DNA of 64,000 nucleotides from 2-02-FULL-55-14 sp964473365 (GTDB lineage Bacteria; Bacteroidota; Ignavibacteria; UBA10030), in assembly GCA_964473365.1 (NCBI GenBank), contig CAYYOV010000017.1:1-64000 (forward strand). Direction: 5' to 3'. Below, piece by piece: positions 54,410-62,666 of the stretch; within the stretch, counting starts at the first letter, position 1; every line of letters begins with the position of its first letter. The position numbers and the translations under genes are program-made. The notes below the pieces were generated by a model, which saw nothing but the letters and a program-made list of their open reading frames with translations, searched no databases and was not told the DNA's origin.

Positions 54410-55444
54410 ATGCGGGTCAACAGAACGTTTCTTGTGGCGGCCGTCGCGCTCCTGGCGTTGATGCTGGGTGGCCTCGGTTGCGAACAGGGGTCGCCGGTCG
54501 ACGTAGAACGTCAACCCTCGTCGATCGAGACAGATCTCCCGTTCGAGGTCTTTGTGAACGGTCAATCGAGCCACGTCGTCGACCTGATTGCGGATCGCTC
54601 GCATGATGTCGGAGATGTTGCGTTTGACGATGTCGACCTGAATGGCGACGGCAAAGATGACGCCCTCCAGGTGGTCTATTCCACGACTGAAGGTTGGAAT
54701 TTGATCTCCATCGACCTGTGGGTCGGGTCGTCGCTTTCAGATATGCCCGACACCCAGAAGGGCGACCCGAAGCCCCGGAAGTTCCCCTACAGGGCCCGGC
54801 GCATTTCTGACGTAACGTGGGCCGTCACGATTCCGTTCGAACAAATTGGGTATCAGTGCGGCAATGCCGATGTGTGGTATGCTGCGGCGCATGCGATCGT
54901 CAAGAAGCAGGAGGGTCGCTGGCGCCATCGGACGGAGAGCGCTTGGAGCGGCGATACGCGCTTTCGCGATAAGCGGGGACACTGGGCGACGTACACTACC
55001 ATTGTGATCGACTGCGACGGCGAGGAGCCGCCTCCGCCCACGGCACATCCGGCGTTCGCTTTCGACCCGGCTAACTCGTGGTGCCTGGGAGACGTTGGTG
55101 GCGGTCTTGGATGGACGACGCCGGTCTTCGATGCCGGAACATACGTCCATGTGCTATACGCGGATCCGACTGGTTGCGGTACGGATGGACTGACGGTGGT
55201 TGGGACTGTGACGCTTGTCTACGACGGCTCATCGGCCGCGACGGTTACGATTGAAATGTCAGGGCCATACACGCTCGACCTTGCCGCGGTGTACTATGGA
55301 GGGAGCGAAACGCCCCCGGGCTCCGACCCGAACACGTATACGGTGGTCCACACGCTCTCAAACGCTACGACCGACACGTTTACGATCACGAACTTCGATC
55401 CTTTCTCGTACTTTGTCGCTCAGGCCTCCGTCAAAGGATTCTGA
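54410..55444 (+). CDS. Hypothetical lipoprotein with EF-hand-like loop
   Basis: The product is 344 aa from ATG 54410, with AGGAGG five bases upstream. The signal MRVNRTFLVAAVALLALMLGGLGC ends in a lipobox. The segment DVDLNGDGKDDALQVVY looks like a calcium-binding DxNxDGxxD loop of the FG-GAP/dockerin type. Residues about 60-200 appear to be one domain (WNLISIDLWVG, TWAVTIPFEQIGYQ, VWYAAAHAIVKKQEGRW). After the Pro linker EEPPPPTAHP the C-terminal part is a beta-sandwich-like repeat (VTLVYDGSSAATVTIEMSGPYTLDLAAVYYGG). Function is unknown. Confidence 0.75.
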   Translation: MRVNRTFLVAAVALLALMLGGLGCEQGSPVDVERQPSSIETDLPFEVFVNGQSSHVVDLIADRSHDVGDVAFDDVDLNGDGKDDALQVVYSTTEGWNLISIDLWVGSSLSDMPDTQKGDPKPRKFPYRARRISDVTWAVTIPFEQIGYQCGNADVWYAAAHAIVKKQEGRWRHRTESAWSGDTRFRDKRGHWATYTTIVIDCDGEEPPPPTAHPAFAFDPANSWCLGDVGGGLGWTTPVFDAGTYVHVLYADPTGCGTDGLTVVGTVTLVYDGSSAATVTIEMSGPYTLDLAAVYYGGSETPPGSDPNTYTVVHTLSNATTDTFTITNFDPFSYFVAQASVKGF

Positions 55445-55472
55445 GATACGGCAACGGTTTCTTGTTGAAAAG

Positions 55473-55503
55473 GCGGCGGGGAAATCCCCGCCGCTTCTAT
55501 TTT
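55473..55503 (+). terminator. Strong rho-independent terminator
   Basis: GCGGCGGGG (55473-55481) pairs perfectly with CCCCGCCGC (55486-55494) across AAAT, followed by TTCTATTTT. It lies 29 bases after the lipoprotein stop. Confidence 0.85.
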
Positions 55504-55760
55504 GGCCTGTGATATGCCGGGGCCTGGCGCATGTACCATCGGGAGACCGACCTTCCCGTACCAGGCGGACCATGCGATGGCCACCTTGTACGCCTATTCG
55601 GTGGCGATCACCGGCGGCATACCCCTGGTGGCTCACGCCGCGGTTGGGAGTACCACCTGGCAGTGATCGACTGATCCGAAGCTTCTCCTGGGACGGCGGC
55701 GGCCTCGGGGCTTGCTGCCGTTTCCTTTTTGACGAGGCTTGTTCGAGCGAACGGCAGAGC
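55504..55760. other. Intergenic with an unproven 50-aa ORF
   Basis: A plus-strand frame at 55514-55666 could encode 50 aa with a hydrophobic middle (ATLYAYSVAITGGIPLVAH), but no ribosome-binding site precedes it and it follows a terminator. It may be a gene remnant. Nothing else is seen before the prfC stop. Confidence 0.25.
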
Positions 55761-57508
55761 TCAGGCGTCGAAGGGGAGTTCGGAGAGGGTGATGGCGGGA
55801 TTCTTCTCGATGAAGTAGTTCAAACCCCATTGGTCCTGGAACAAGATGGCGAGCTGGCCTTCGCCATTTTCCACGAGTGCGCAGCCGGCCGGAATGCCCG
55901 TCTGGGGCAGCGCCTGGAGATGCAACGATGGGTCCACCCACCGAAGGATCTTCCAATCGGTCTTCTCGAGTCGTGACGGTGCGCCATACTCGCTCTCGAG
56001 CCGGTATTGCACCACCTCGAACTGCAGGGGACCGACNNNNNNNNNNNNNNNNNNNNNNNNNNNNNNNNNNNNNNNNNNNNNNNNNNNNNNNNNNNNNNNN
56101 NNNNNNNNNNNNNNNNNNNNNNNNNNNNNNNNNNNNCGCCATACTCGCTCTCGAGCCGGTATTGCACCACCTCGAACTGCAGGGGACCGACTGCCGCAAG
56201 GATCTGGATCCGCTGTCCCGACCCCTTCAACTCGAACCCCTGTACCACACCTTCCTGCAAAAGCTGGCTCACGCCGTCCCGAAATTTCTTGTAGTTCCCC
56301 GTGTGGGGGTTGTGCAGCATGACAAAATGCTCGGGTGGGAAGTGCGGGATCTCGTCGTAGACAACGGAGGGATCCTCGCTCAACGTGTCGCCGATCCCGA
56401 GGCTTGAATGGCCGACAAGGCCGATGATGTCGCCCGGATAGGCCTCTTCCACCGTCTCACGTTGTTGGCCGAACAATCGCGCCGCATTCGAGAGGCGCAG
56501 GGTCTTGCCGGTGCGAGAATGTGTCGCCTGCGTGTCACGTTGAAAGATCCCCGAGCACACGCGCAAGAAGGCGATTCGGTCCCGATGGCGCGGGTCCATG
56601 TTGGCCTGGATCTTGAAGACGAATCCCGAGAACGGCTCCGCCTCGAGTGGCACGACGACCCCCTTGCTTGTTCGGGGGCGCGGCCCGCCCGCCAATGCCA
56701 GGAACCCGTCGAGTAAGAGCTGCACGCCGAAGTTATTGCGGGCGCTGCCGTAGTACACGGGCGTCATTCGTCCCTGGAGCACCGCCTCCGCGTCGAACGC
56801 CACGCCCGCATGGTCGAGCATTTCGAGCTCTTCGAGCATCGTGGCGAATGCTGCTTGCGGAAGGCGTTCCCGCACGAGCCCGTCATGAAGGTCGGTGATG
56901 TTCACGGGAGCGCGATAGGCCCCGTTCGCGTTCATTTCGTACAGATGCACCTGTTTTTCCCGCCGGTCGTACAGTCCCCGAAATTCGAAGCCCGTCCCCA
57001 GAGGCCAGTTCATCGGTACGGCACCGATCTGGAGTACGCTCTCCAATTCGTCCAGGAGGGCCAGGGGGTCTTTCGTCGGCCGGTCCAGCTTGTTCATGAA
57101 CGTGAAGATCGGTATGCCGCGGCGCCGGCAGATCGCGAAGAGCTTGCGTGTCTGCTGTTCGATGCCTTTGGCCGCGTCGATGACCATCACGACGCCGTCG
57201 ACAGCCGTCAAGACACGGTAGGTGTCTTCGGAGAAATCCTGGTGACCGGGCGTGTCGAGAAGGTTGATGCGGTAGCCGTCGTAGTCGAACTGGAGCACAG
57301 TAGCGCTGATGGAGATGCCGCGTGCTCGCTCCAATTCCATCCAGTCGGATGTGGATTGCCGTTGGTTGCGGCGGGCCGTGACGGATCCCGCCAGCTGAAC
57401 TGCGCCTCCATAGAGGAGCAGCTTCTCGGTAAGCGTGGTCTTTCCGGCGTCTGGATGCGAAATGATGGCGAACGTGCGTCGCCGACGGATCTCTTCATGA
57501 AGGCCCAT
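55761..57508 (-). CDS. prfC: Peptide chain release factor 3, interrupted by an assembly gap
   Basis: The start is ATG 57508 (MGLHEEIRRRRTFAIISHPDAGKTTLTEKLLLYGG), the family's usual opening; the frame open to 57628 is ignored. GTPase motifs are AIISHPDAGKTT (P-loop), DTPGHQDFSEDTYR (G3) and FMNKLDR (G4). RF3-specific segments include SVTARRNQRQSTSDWMELERARGISI and HFPPEHFVMLHNPHTGNYKKF. The run of 100 N at 56037-56136 is again flanked by 55-bp duplicates; deleting 155 bases restores one frame of about 530 aa, matching E. coli RF3. It recycles RF1 and RF2 after termination and acts in post-peptidyl-transfer quality control. The gene is monocistronic here. Confidence 0.95.
55982..56036. repeat. 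55-bp duplicated contig end, copy one
   Basis: Identical to 56137-56191 across the N run in prfC. The length equals that of the duplication in the DUF5916 gene. Confidence 0.9.
56037..56136. other. Assembly gap of exactly 100 N
   Basis: A placeholder inside prfC. The duplicate flanks imply no missing sequence. Confidence 0.98.
56137..56191. repeat. 55-bp duplicated contig end, copy two
   Basis: Identical to 55982-56036. Merging the copies restores the prfC frame. Confidence 0.9.
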
Positions 57509-58009
57509 GTCACAAGATACGGAAAATCGCGGACGCCAGGCAGTCTCATCTGCAGAGTGTGGTAAGCTCATGCCGGACCGCAGACCATCTGGTGAGGTGT
57601 GCTTGCGCATCGGCATCTCCATGCGCATCGATGAGGATCGATCGTCGAGCAGCGAGAGCGAGTTGGTGAGCCACGGCGATCGTGCTACGTTCTTGCGTGA
57701 GCACTCCTCGCTTCCGTACTACGACAATGATGGTAGGTAGAAGTCGCTCCTCCATATCCGTCCTCGTTGATGCAACAGCCTTGGACCATGTTTCGCACTT
57801 GGGCGAAGAAGGTTCGGTGGCTTCGCAAAAAGTGAACGAGTCGCTCCTGATCTGATATTCCCGTGACGGCAGGTGTCCCACCATTGTCCAATTCGGCCAT
57901 CGGCGTATTGCTTCCGTCGTGTGATTCTCGTTCCTGACACATTGGGCGGGCATGAATGTTGCAATTCCCCCCGCGTGTTGGTGCTGTATCCCACCCCTGG
58001 GCCACGCGC
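57509..58009. other. Divergent intergenic region before the haem-sensor operon
   Basis: A 501-bp gap. The open frames in it are unsupported by composition or ribosome-binding sites. Its right end holds the sigma-54 promoter match at 57948-57963. Space of more than 300 bp upstream of that match is sufficient for activator binding sites, but no strong long dyad was spotted. Confidence 0.4.
57948..57963 (+). promoter_or_regulatory. Sigma-54-type promoter upstream of the sensor kinase
   Basis: The 16 bases GGGCATGAATGTTGCA match the sigma-54 consensus TGGCACGNNNNTTGCA with two mismatches. The invariant GG (57949-57950) and GC (57961-57962) are at the required 10-base separation. Transcription would begin near 57974, about 36 bases before ATG 58010. 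The third gene of the same operon is a sigma-54 activator, which makes positive autoregulation plausible. Confidence 0.5.
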
Positions 58010-59650
58010 ATGCGGCGCCTCATTCCGAAACGGATTTCGACTCGCCTCATCTTCTCTCTGACCGTCCTCATCGTGGCCGCCGAAGGCATTTCCGGCTACC
58101 TCGATCTTCGGGTGCAAGAGCAGCAATTGCTCGACGCCATGATCAGCGGCGCCGATCAACTGTCGCGCGCGATCACAAGCGCGACGTGGCACGCCATGAA
58201 CGCCGATCACCGCGAGGCGGCCTACCAGATCATGCAGACGATCGCGGGCAATCAGGGCATCGATCGGATCCGCATCTTCAATAAAGAGGGGCGCGTGATG
58301 TTCTCGACTGTGGCTGATGACGAACGCCAGGTCGACAAAAGGGCCGAAGCGTGCTATATGTGCCACGCGTCTGACCAGCCGCTCGTCCGTCTCGATACGC
58401 CGTTGCGGTCGCGCGTCTTCACCGGCCCGGGAGGACGTCGCAAGCTCGCGATGGTGACGCCGATCTACAATGAGCCGTCGTGCAGTGAGGCCGAGTGCCA
58501 CGCCCATCCGCGATCGATCGCGGTGCTGGGCGTGCTGGATGTATCGCTCGGACTGGACCGGGTCGATGATGAGCTGGCGGCCGTCCGGCAGAACGTCATG
58601 CTCACGACTGTTGTGCATGTTCTGCTCGTCGGTCTCCTCATCGTGCTCTTCACCCGGCGCTTCGTCGACCGGCCGATCGAGGAACTGATCGTTGGGACGC
58701 AAGCGGTGAGCGAGATGAAGCTCGAAGAACCGCTGAAGCTCCCCACGAGCGGCGAGTTGGGGGCCTTGGCAAGGTCATTTGAAACGATGCGCGTACGCCT
58801 CAAGGCAGCCCTCGATGAGGTGAACAACATTACGCAAACGCTCGAGATCCGAGTACACGAACGGACGGAACAACTGGAAGTGGCCCACCAGCGACTCGTC
58901 CAGACGGACCGGCTCGCGTCGCTCGGTCAACTGTCAGCCAGCGTGGCCCACGAGATCAACAATCCGCTGTCGGGGGTGCTCAACCTGTCGGTCTTGCTCC
59001 AGCGGATCATCGGCGAAAAGGGCATACCGCCTGAACGGCTGCCCGAGGTCAAACATTATCTGGAACAGATCTCGCATGAAACGGCCCGCGTGGGCAAGAT
59101 CGTCTCCGACCTGCTGGCCTTCTCGAGACGAAGCGTTCCCCACCGTGTCCCGGCCGATCTGCAGCGGATCGTCGCATCGCTCGTGACGATCATCGGCCAC
59201 AAGTTCGACCTTATGAATGTCGTCCTCGATGTTCGGCTGCCGGAACTCCTGCCACCGGTGCCGTGCGATCCTTCGCAGCTCCAGCAGGTCCTCGTGAACC
59301 TGTTGATGAATGCGGCCGAGGCCAGCCAGGGCAAGCCATCAGCCCGCGTCATGCTGACGGCGCATACAGACGCGGCCACAGACCGGCTGGCGATCCGGGT
59401 GAGCGATAATGGTGAGGGTATGTCGCCCGAACTGGTCGCCCGGATCTTCGATCCCTTCTTCACGACGAAGGGTGAAGGGAAGGGTGTCGGCCTTGGCTTG
59501 GCAGTGGTTTACGGGATCGTCGAGGCTCATCATGGCACGATCGACGTTGAGAGCTCGGTCGGCAAGGGCACTACGGTGACTGTCTCATTGCCGCTCGTCG
59601 AAGTTCAACCGCGTCCCGAATCCTCGGACGCAGCTCGACAGCCCAGGTGA
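58010..59650 (+). CDS. Membrane sensor histidine kinase with c-type haem motifs
   Basis: The product is 546 aa from ATG 58010; ATG 57956 is in frame but lies within the putative promoter. Two membrane helices (about 12-30 and 197-215) enclose a periplasmic domain of some 165 residues. That domain carries CYMCH (Cys115, Cys118, His119), a standard CxxCH haem-attachment motif. It also carries CSEAECH (Cys158, Cys163, His164), a spacing of four that some c-type cytochromes use. A HAMP-like stretch (RPIEELIVGTQAVSEMKLEEPL) and coiled coil follow. Next come HisKA with His314 in SVAHEINNPLSG and an ATPase domain (NAAEAS, DNGEGM, GKGVGLGLAV). It presumably senses redox state, NO, CO or oxygen and phosphorylates the NtrC-type regulator two genes on. 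Its stop overlaps the next start (GTGA). Confidence 0.9.
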   Translation: MRRLIPKRISTRLIFSLTVLIVAAEGISGYLDLRVQEQQLLDAMISGADQLSRAITSATWHAMNADHREAAYQIMQTIAGNQGIDRIRIFNKEGRVMFSTVADDERQVDKRAEACYMCHASDQPLVRLDTPLRSRVFTGPGGRRKLAMVTPIYNEPSCSEAECHAHPRSIAVLGVLDVSLGLDRVDDELAAVRQNVMLTTVVHVLLVGLLIVLFTRRFVDRPIEELIVGTQAVSEMKLEEPLKLPTSGELGALARSFETMRVRLKAALDEVNNITQTLEIRVHERTEQLEVAHQRLVQTDRLASLGQLSASVAHEINNPLSGVLNLSVLLQRIIGEKGIPPERLPEVKHYLEQISHETARVGKIVSDLLAFSRRSVPHRVPADLQRIVASLVTIIGHKFDLMNVVLDVRLPELLPPVPCDPSQLQQVLVNLLMNAAEASQGKPSARVMLTAHTDAATDRLAIRVSDNGEGMSPELVARIFDPFFTTKGEGKGVGLGLAVVYGIVEAHHGTIDVESSVGKGTTVTVSLPLVEVQPRPESSDAARQPR

Positions 59651-60216
59651 GCCGGCTCGGTATCGTCTGCTTCGGTCCGGTCCTCCCGGACCTGTTGACC
59701 GCCATCGTCGACCCGGTATGGCGATCGTTCGACCTGGAGGTCCACATATTGCAGGAACGACAGCTGCCCGCGGAGGCCTGGGATGCGCACCGCCAGCAAT
59801 ACAGCTCCGAGGTGCTCTTGCGCGCCCTGCTTTCCGGAGCGGATGATAGCCGCGAACGCGTGCTGGGCGTGACGTCGGTCGATCTTTGCATTCCGATGCT
59901 CAGCTTTGTGTTCGGGCAGGCTCAGTTGAAGGGTAGAGCTGCAGTCGTTTCGACCGCCCGGCTGGACCCGGAGTTTTACGGTCTTACACCGCACGCGGAC
60001 CTCGTACGACGGAGATTCATCTCCGAGGTGGTCCACGAGGTCGGCCACACGGTGGGCCTCGTGCATTGCGCCGATCGGTCGTGTCCCATGTCGCTGGCCA
60101 CGACCGTCGAGGCCATCGACCTGAAAAGCGACGAACTGTGTGACGGATGCGCCGCGTTGGCGCGCGACCTGATGCATGCTCCGGGAGGCCGTACCAACCG
60201 ACCCGGACCTCAATGA
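59647..60216 (+). CDS. Archaemetzincin family zinc metalloprotease
   Basis: The product is 189 aa from GTG 59647, overlapping the kinase stop by 4 bp. The signature is complete: HEVGHTVGLVHC (residues 130-141) supplies three zinc-binding His and the catalytic Glu, followed by CPM (146-148, with the Met-turn) and CDGC (165-168). The latter cysteines, together with Cys141 and Cys146, make the second, structural zinc site of archaemetzincins. There is no signal peptide, so it acts in the cytoplasm. Archaemetzincins are aminopeptidase-like and found sporadically in bacteria; physiological substrates are unknown. Being wedged between a sensor kinase and its regulator, it may be part of that signalling pathway. 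Confidence 0.92.
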   Translation: MSRLGIVCFGPVLPDLLTAIVDPVWRSFDLEVHILQERQLPAEAWDAHRQQYSSEVLLRALLSGADDSRERVLGVTSVDLCIPMLSFVFGQAQLKGRAAVVSTARLDPEFYGLTPHADLVRRRFISEVVHEVGHTVGLVHCADRSCPMSLATTVEAIDLKSDELCDGCAALARDLMHAPGGRTNRPGPQ

Positions 60217-60227
60217 AGGAACGACCC

Positions 60228-61589
60228 ATGAACACGAAATGGGAGATCCTCGTCGTTGACGACGAGGAGATCATGCGCGATTCGATGGCGGCCTGGCTCC
60301 GCGAGGACGGCTACGCGGTCGACACGGTCAGCTCGGGACGAGAGGCGATCGCCCGGGCGCGCGAGAAGGACTATGCGTTGTACTTCATCGACCTCAAGAT
60401 GCCCGGCGGGATCGACGGGATCGAGACGATGCTCGAAGTACGCAAGCTCCATCCCGACGCGTCGGTCATCATCATCACGGCCTATGCGACGGTCGATACT
60501 GCCATCGCGGCCATAAAGGAGGGGGCCCAGGAGTACGTCGTGAAACCGTGTCACCCGCAGGAGATCTCTCTTCTGGTCAGCCGCATCATCAAGGTGAAGA
60601 ACCTCCAGCGAGAGAACACGATCCTTCGGCAAAAACTGGCCCGACAGTACCACGTGCACGATATCCTGAGCAAGAATCCACGCATGCGCCAGATCCTGGA
60701 ACTGATCCGGGAGGTGTCCGGGCTTCGGAGCACGGTGCTCATCCAGGGTGAGAGCGGGACCGGCAAAGAATTGGTCGCCCGCGCCATCCACTTTTCGGGT
60801 GACCGCGCCGGAAAGCCGTTCATCGGGGTCTCCTGCGCCGCGCTGGCCGAGACCTTGCTCGAATCAGAGCTTTTTGGTCATGAGAAAGGATCCTTCACCG
60901 GTGCGACATCCCAGAAGCGGGGGAAGTTCGAGCTCGCCAACGGAGGGACGATCTTTCTGGACGAGATCGGCGACATCTCGCCCAAGCTGCAAATGGACCT
61001 GCTGCGGATCCTGCAGGAACGGCGATTCTATCGTGTGGGGGGGTCGGAGGAGATCGAAGTGGATGTGCGGGTGATCGCCGCGACGAACCGCGACCTGCCG
61101 AAGGCGGTTCACGCAGGGTCCTTCCGCGACGACCTGTATTACCGACTGAACGTCATTACGATCGATATCCCTCCGTTGCGGGAGCGCCGTGAGGACATTC
61201 CCCTCCTCGTACAGCATTTTGTCCAGCGGCTCTCGCACGAGCTCGACCGCCCGGTGACGCAGATCTCGGAGGAAGGACTGCGCGTCCTGCTTGAACGCGA
61301 ATGGCCGGGCAATGTGCGCGAGTTGGAGAATGCGATCGAGCGTGCGCTCGTTACCTGTCGGGGCACGTCGTTGACCGCGGAGGATTTTCAATTCCTCCGA
61401 CAGTCGGAGACCGAATCAGCGGCAACGTGGCGGCCTCCGACGAACCTTACGTTGGACGAGGTGGAACAGGGGGTCATCACGGCCATGCTCGGACGGACCG
61501 GAGGGAACGTGAAAGAAGCCGCTTCGCTCCTTGGCATCGACCGGTCGACGTTGTACGATAGAATCAAGAAATACGGGATTCCGAGATGA
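60228..61589 (+). CDS. NtrC-type sigma-54 response regulator
   Basis: The product is 453 aa from ATG 60228, with AAGGA about eight bases upstream; ATG 60213 overlaps the protease stop and is a second option. The receiver (1-125) has acidic DDEE, phosphoacceptor Asp55 in FIDLKMPGG and Lys107 in VVKPC. The AAA+ domain (145-380) has Walker A GESGTGKE (174-181), GSFTGA (221-226, the GAFTGA sigma-54 contact loop), Walker B FLDE (243-246) and the arginine-finger region YYRLNVITIDIPPLRER. The C-terminal Fis-type helix-turn-helix is at about 420-450 (NVKEAASLLGIDRSTLYDRIKKYG). It is the likely partner of the haem-sensor kinase. Candidate targets are its own promoter and the convergent redox module. 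Confidence 0.96.
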   Translation: MNTKWEILVVDDEEIMRDSMAAWLREDGYAVDTVSSGREAIARAREKDYALYFIDLKMPGGIDGIETMLEVRKLHPDASVIIITAYATVDTAIAAIKEGAQEYVVKPCHPQEISLLVSRIIKVKNLQRENTILRQKLARQYHVHDILSKNPRMRQILELIREVSGLRSTVLIQGESGTGKELVARAIHFSGDRAGKPFIGVSCAALAETLLESELFGHEKGSFTGATSQKRGKFELANGGTIFLDEIGDISPKLQMDLLRILQERRFYRVGGSEEIEVDVRVIAATNRDLPKAVHAGSFRDDLYYRLNVITIDIPPLRERREDIPLLVQHFVQRLSHELDRPVTQISEEGLRVLLEREWPGNVRELENAIERALVTCRGTSLTAEDFQFLRQSETESAATWRPPTNLTLDEVEQGVITAMLGRTGGNVKEAASLLGIDRSTLYDRIKKYGIPR

Positions 61590-61670
61590 GGTCTCAGGAA
61601 TGTCGAGGCGAGGAGTAGGAAGAATAGAGAAAGGGACCAGAGCGCCCCGTTCACGACGTCTACAATTGAA

Positions 61671-61712
61671 AACCGCCAAGAGAGGCCTTTCCCCTTGGCG
61701 GTTCGGCTTTGT
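61671..61712 (+). terminator. Terminator after the two-component operon
   Basis: AACCGCCAAG (61671-61680) pairs perfectly with CTTGGCGGTT (61694-61703) around a 13-base loop, followed by CGGCTTTG. It lies between convergent units. Confidence 0.65.
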
Positions 61713-61811
61713 TGGTTTGCGATCAGGCTCACTCTCAGAGAGGCGTCGTCTGAGACCTCCCTCCACCGATCACCTCCCACCTCTCTAGAGCTGCATCCCC
61801 CGCGCCGTGGG

Positions 61812-62654
61812 TCACGCTTCCAGAAACATCTCCCCCCATACCGCTTCCCAATCCTTCGTCGGAGCTGCGTCGGGGATTGATTCTACGGGGACGCCGCCGT
61901 CGGCCAGACTGAACCCGACACGCTGGTCCGAAAGGGTCATCTGCAATCGTTCGAGTTCGCGCGTGAGCCACGGTCCGATCTCTGGACCGCGCAGGAGATG
62001 CGCAACACTCGACGCCGGGTCCAGCTGGACCTTCATCTTCCAGTGGTCGCCTTCGATGCGGGTGTCGACCACATTGCCGTCGATCGGCGACCGGAGGAGT
62101 GCCACGCCGTGTTTCGTCCGGACGCGGATGGAAGGTGCATGGGTGGCGACGCGTGAGCCGACCGGTGGAAGTTCGACCGACTCGATCGGGCCCAGGAGCC
62201 GTCGACCAAGCTCGTCGATGCCGACGGTGAACGTGCCGTCGGGCTCGATATGCGCCCACGTGTGTCCGCGGTCGTAGTAGCGGTCCGTCGGGAGCTGAAT
62301 GCCCGAGACCGTGACCGCCGGCAGGAACGGAAGCGGCCGTGCGGAACTAGGGGAGCCTCCCGAGGCGAGGTAGCGTTGATGTTCCGGGCAGTCGGCGCAG
62401 GCAAACTCGTTCTCACAGGTCCGCTGCCGCACCTCGCCGTTCATCTGATGGCGACACACGCGCGTCGAGGCGGGCAGCTCCTCGAAGGCTGAATGCCACG
62501 AGACGCGGGCATGTCCCTCACGCGCGAGTCGCCGGCCCGACCGGATGATCGCGCGAACGACCGTCGTTGCGACCACGACGGCGACCGTGAAGAAGATGAG
62601 GAGGAACGTGATGTGGAACGCGTTCCATTGAAACTCGTAGACCCAGGGTAGCAT
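61812..62654 (-). CDS. Membrane-anchored glycine-cleavage-H-like protein with Cys4 motif
   Basis: The product is 280 aa. A membrane helix (about 14-36) is followed by a cysteine cluster: Cys67, Cys80, Cys86 and Cys89 in CRHQMNGEVRQRTCEN and FACADCPEHQ, which might bind zinc or an Fe-S cluster. Residues 123-200 are H-protein-like: YYDRGHTWAHIEPDGTFTVGIDELGRRLLG, ESVELPPVGSRV, then VRTKHGVALLRSPIDG. In true H proteins the lipoyl-lysine lies seven residues before the Ser/Ala-Pro. Here that position is His182, with Lys181 one residue earlier, so lipoylation is doubtful. H-like proteins beside NrfD-type membrane subunits occur in other redox clusters. The gene is 12 bp downstream of the NrfD-like gene. 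Confidence 0.82.
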   Translation of the reverse strand: MLPWVYEFQWNAFHITFLLIFFTVAVVVATTVVRAIIRSGRRLAREGHARVSWHSAFEELPASTRVCRHQMNGEVRQRTCENEFACADCPEHQRYLASGGSPSSARPLPFLPAVTVSGIQLPTDRYYDRGHTWAHIEPDGTFTVGIDELGRRLLGPIESVELPPVGSRVATHAPSIRVRTKHGVALLRSPIDGNVVDTRIEGDHWKMKVQLDPASSVAHLLRGPEIGPWLTRELERLQMTLSDQRVGFSLADGGVPVESIPDAAPTKDWEAVWGEMFLEA

Positions 62655-62666
62655 GACATGCCTCCG

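Noticed and set aside
55514..55666. 50-aa open frame with a hydrophobic centre
   Set aside because: It lies after a strong terminator, lacks a ribosome-binding site and has no recognisable homologue.
57685..58089. Minus-strand frames upstream of the haem-sensor kinase
   Set aside because: They overlap the kinase start antisense, have no ribosome-binding site and no domain character.
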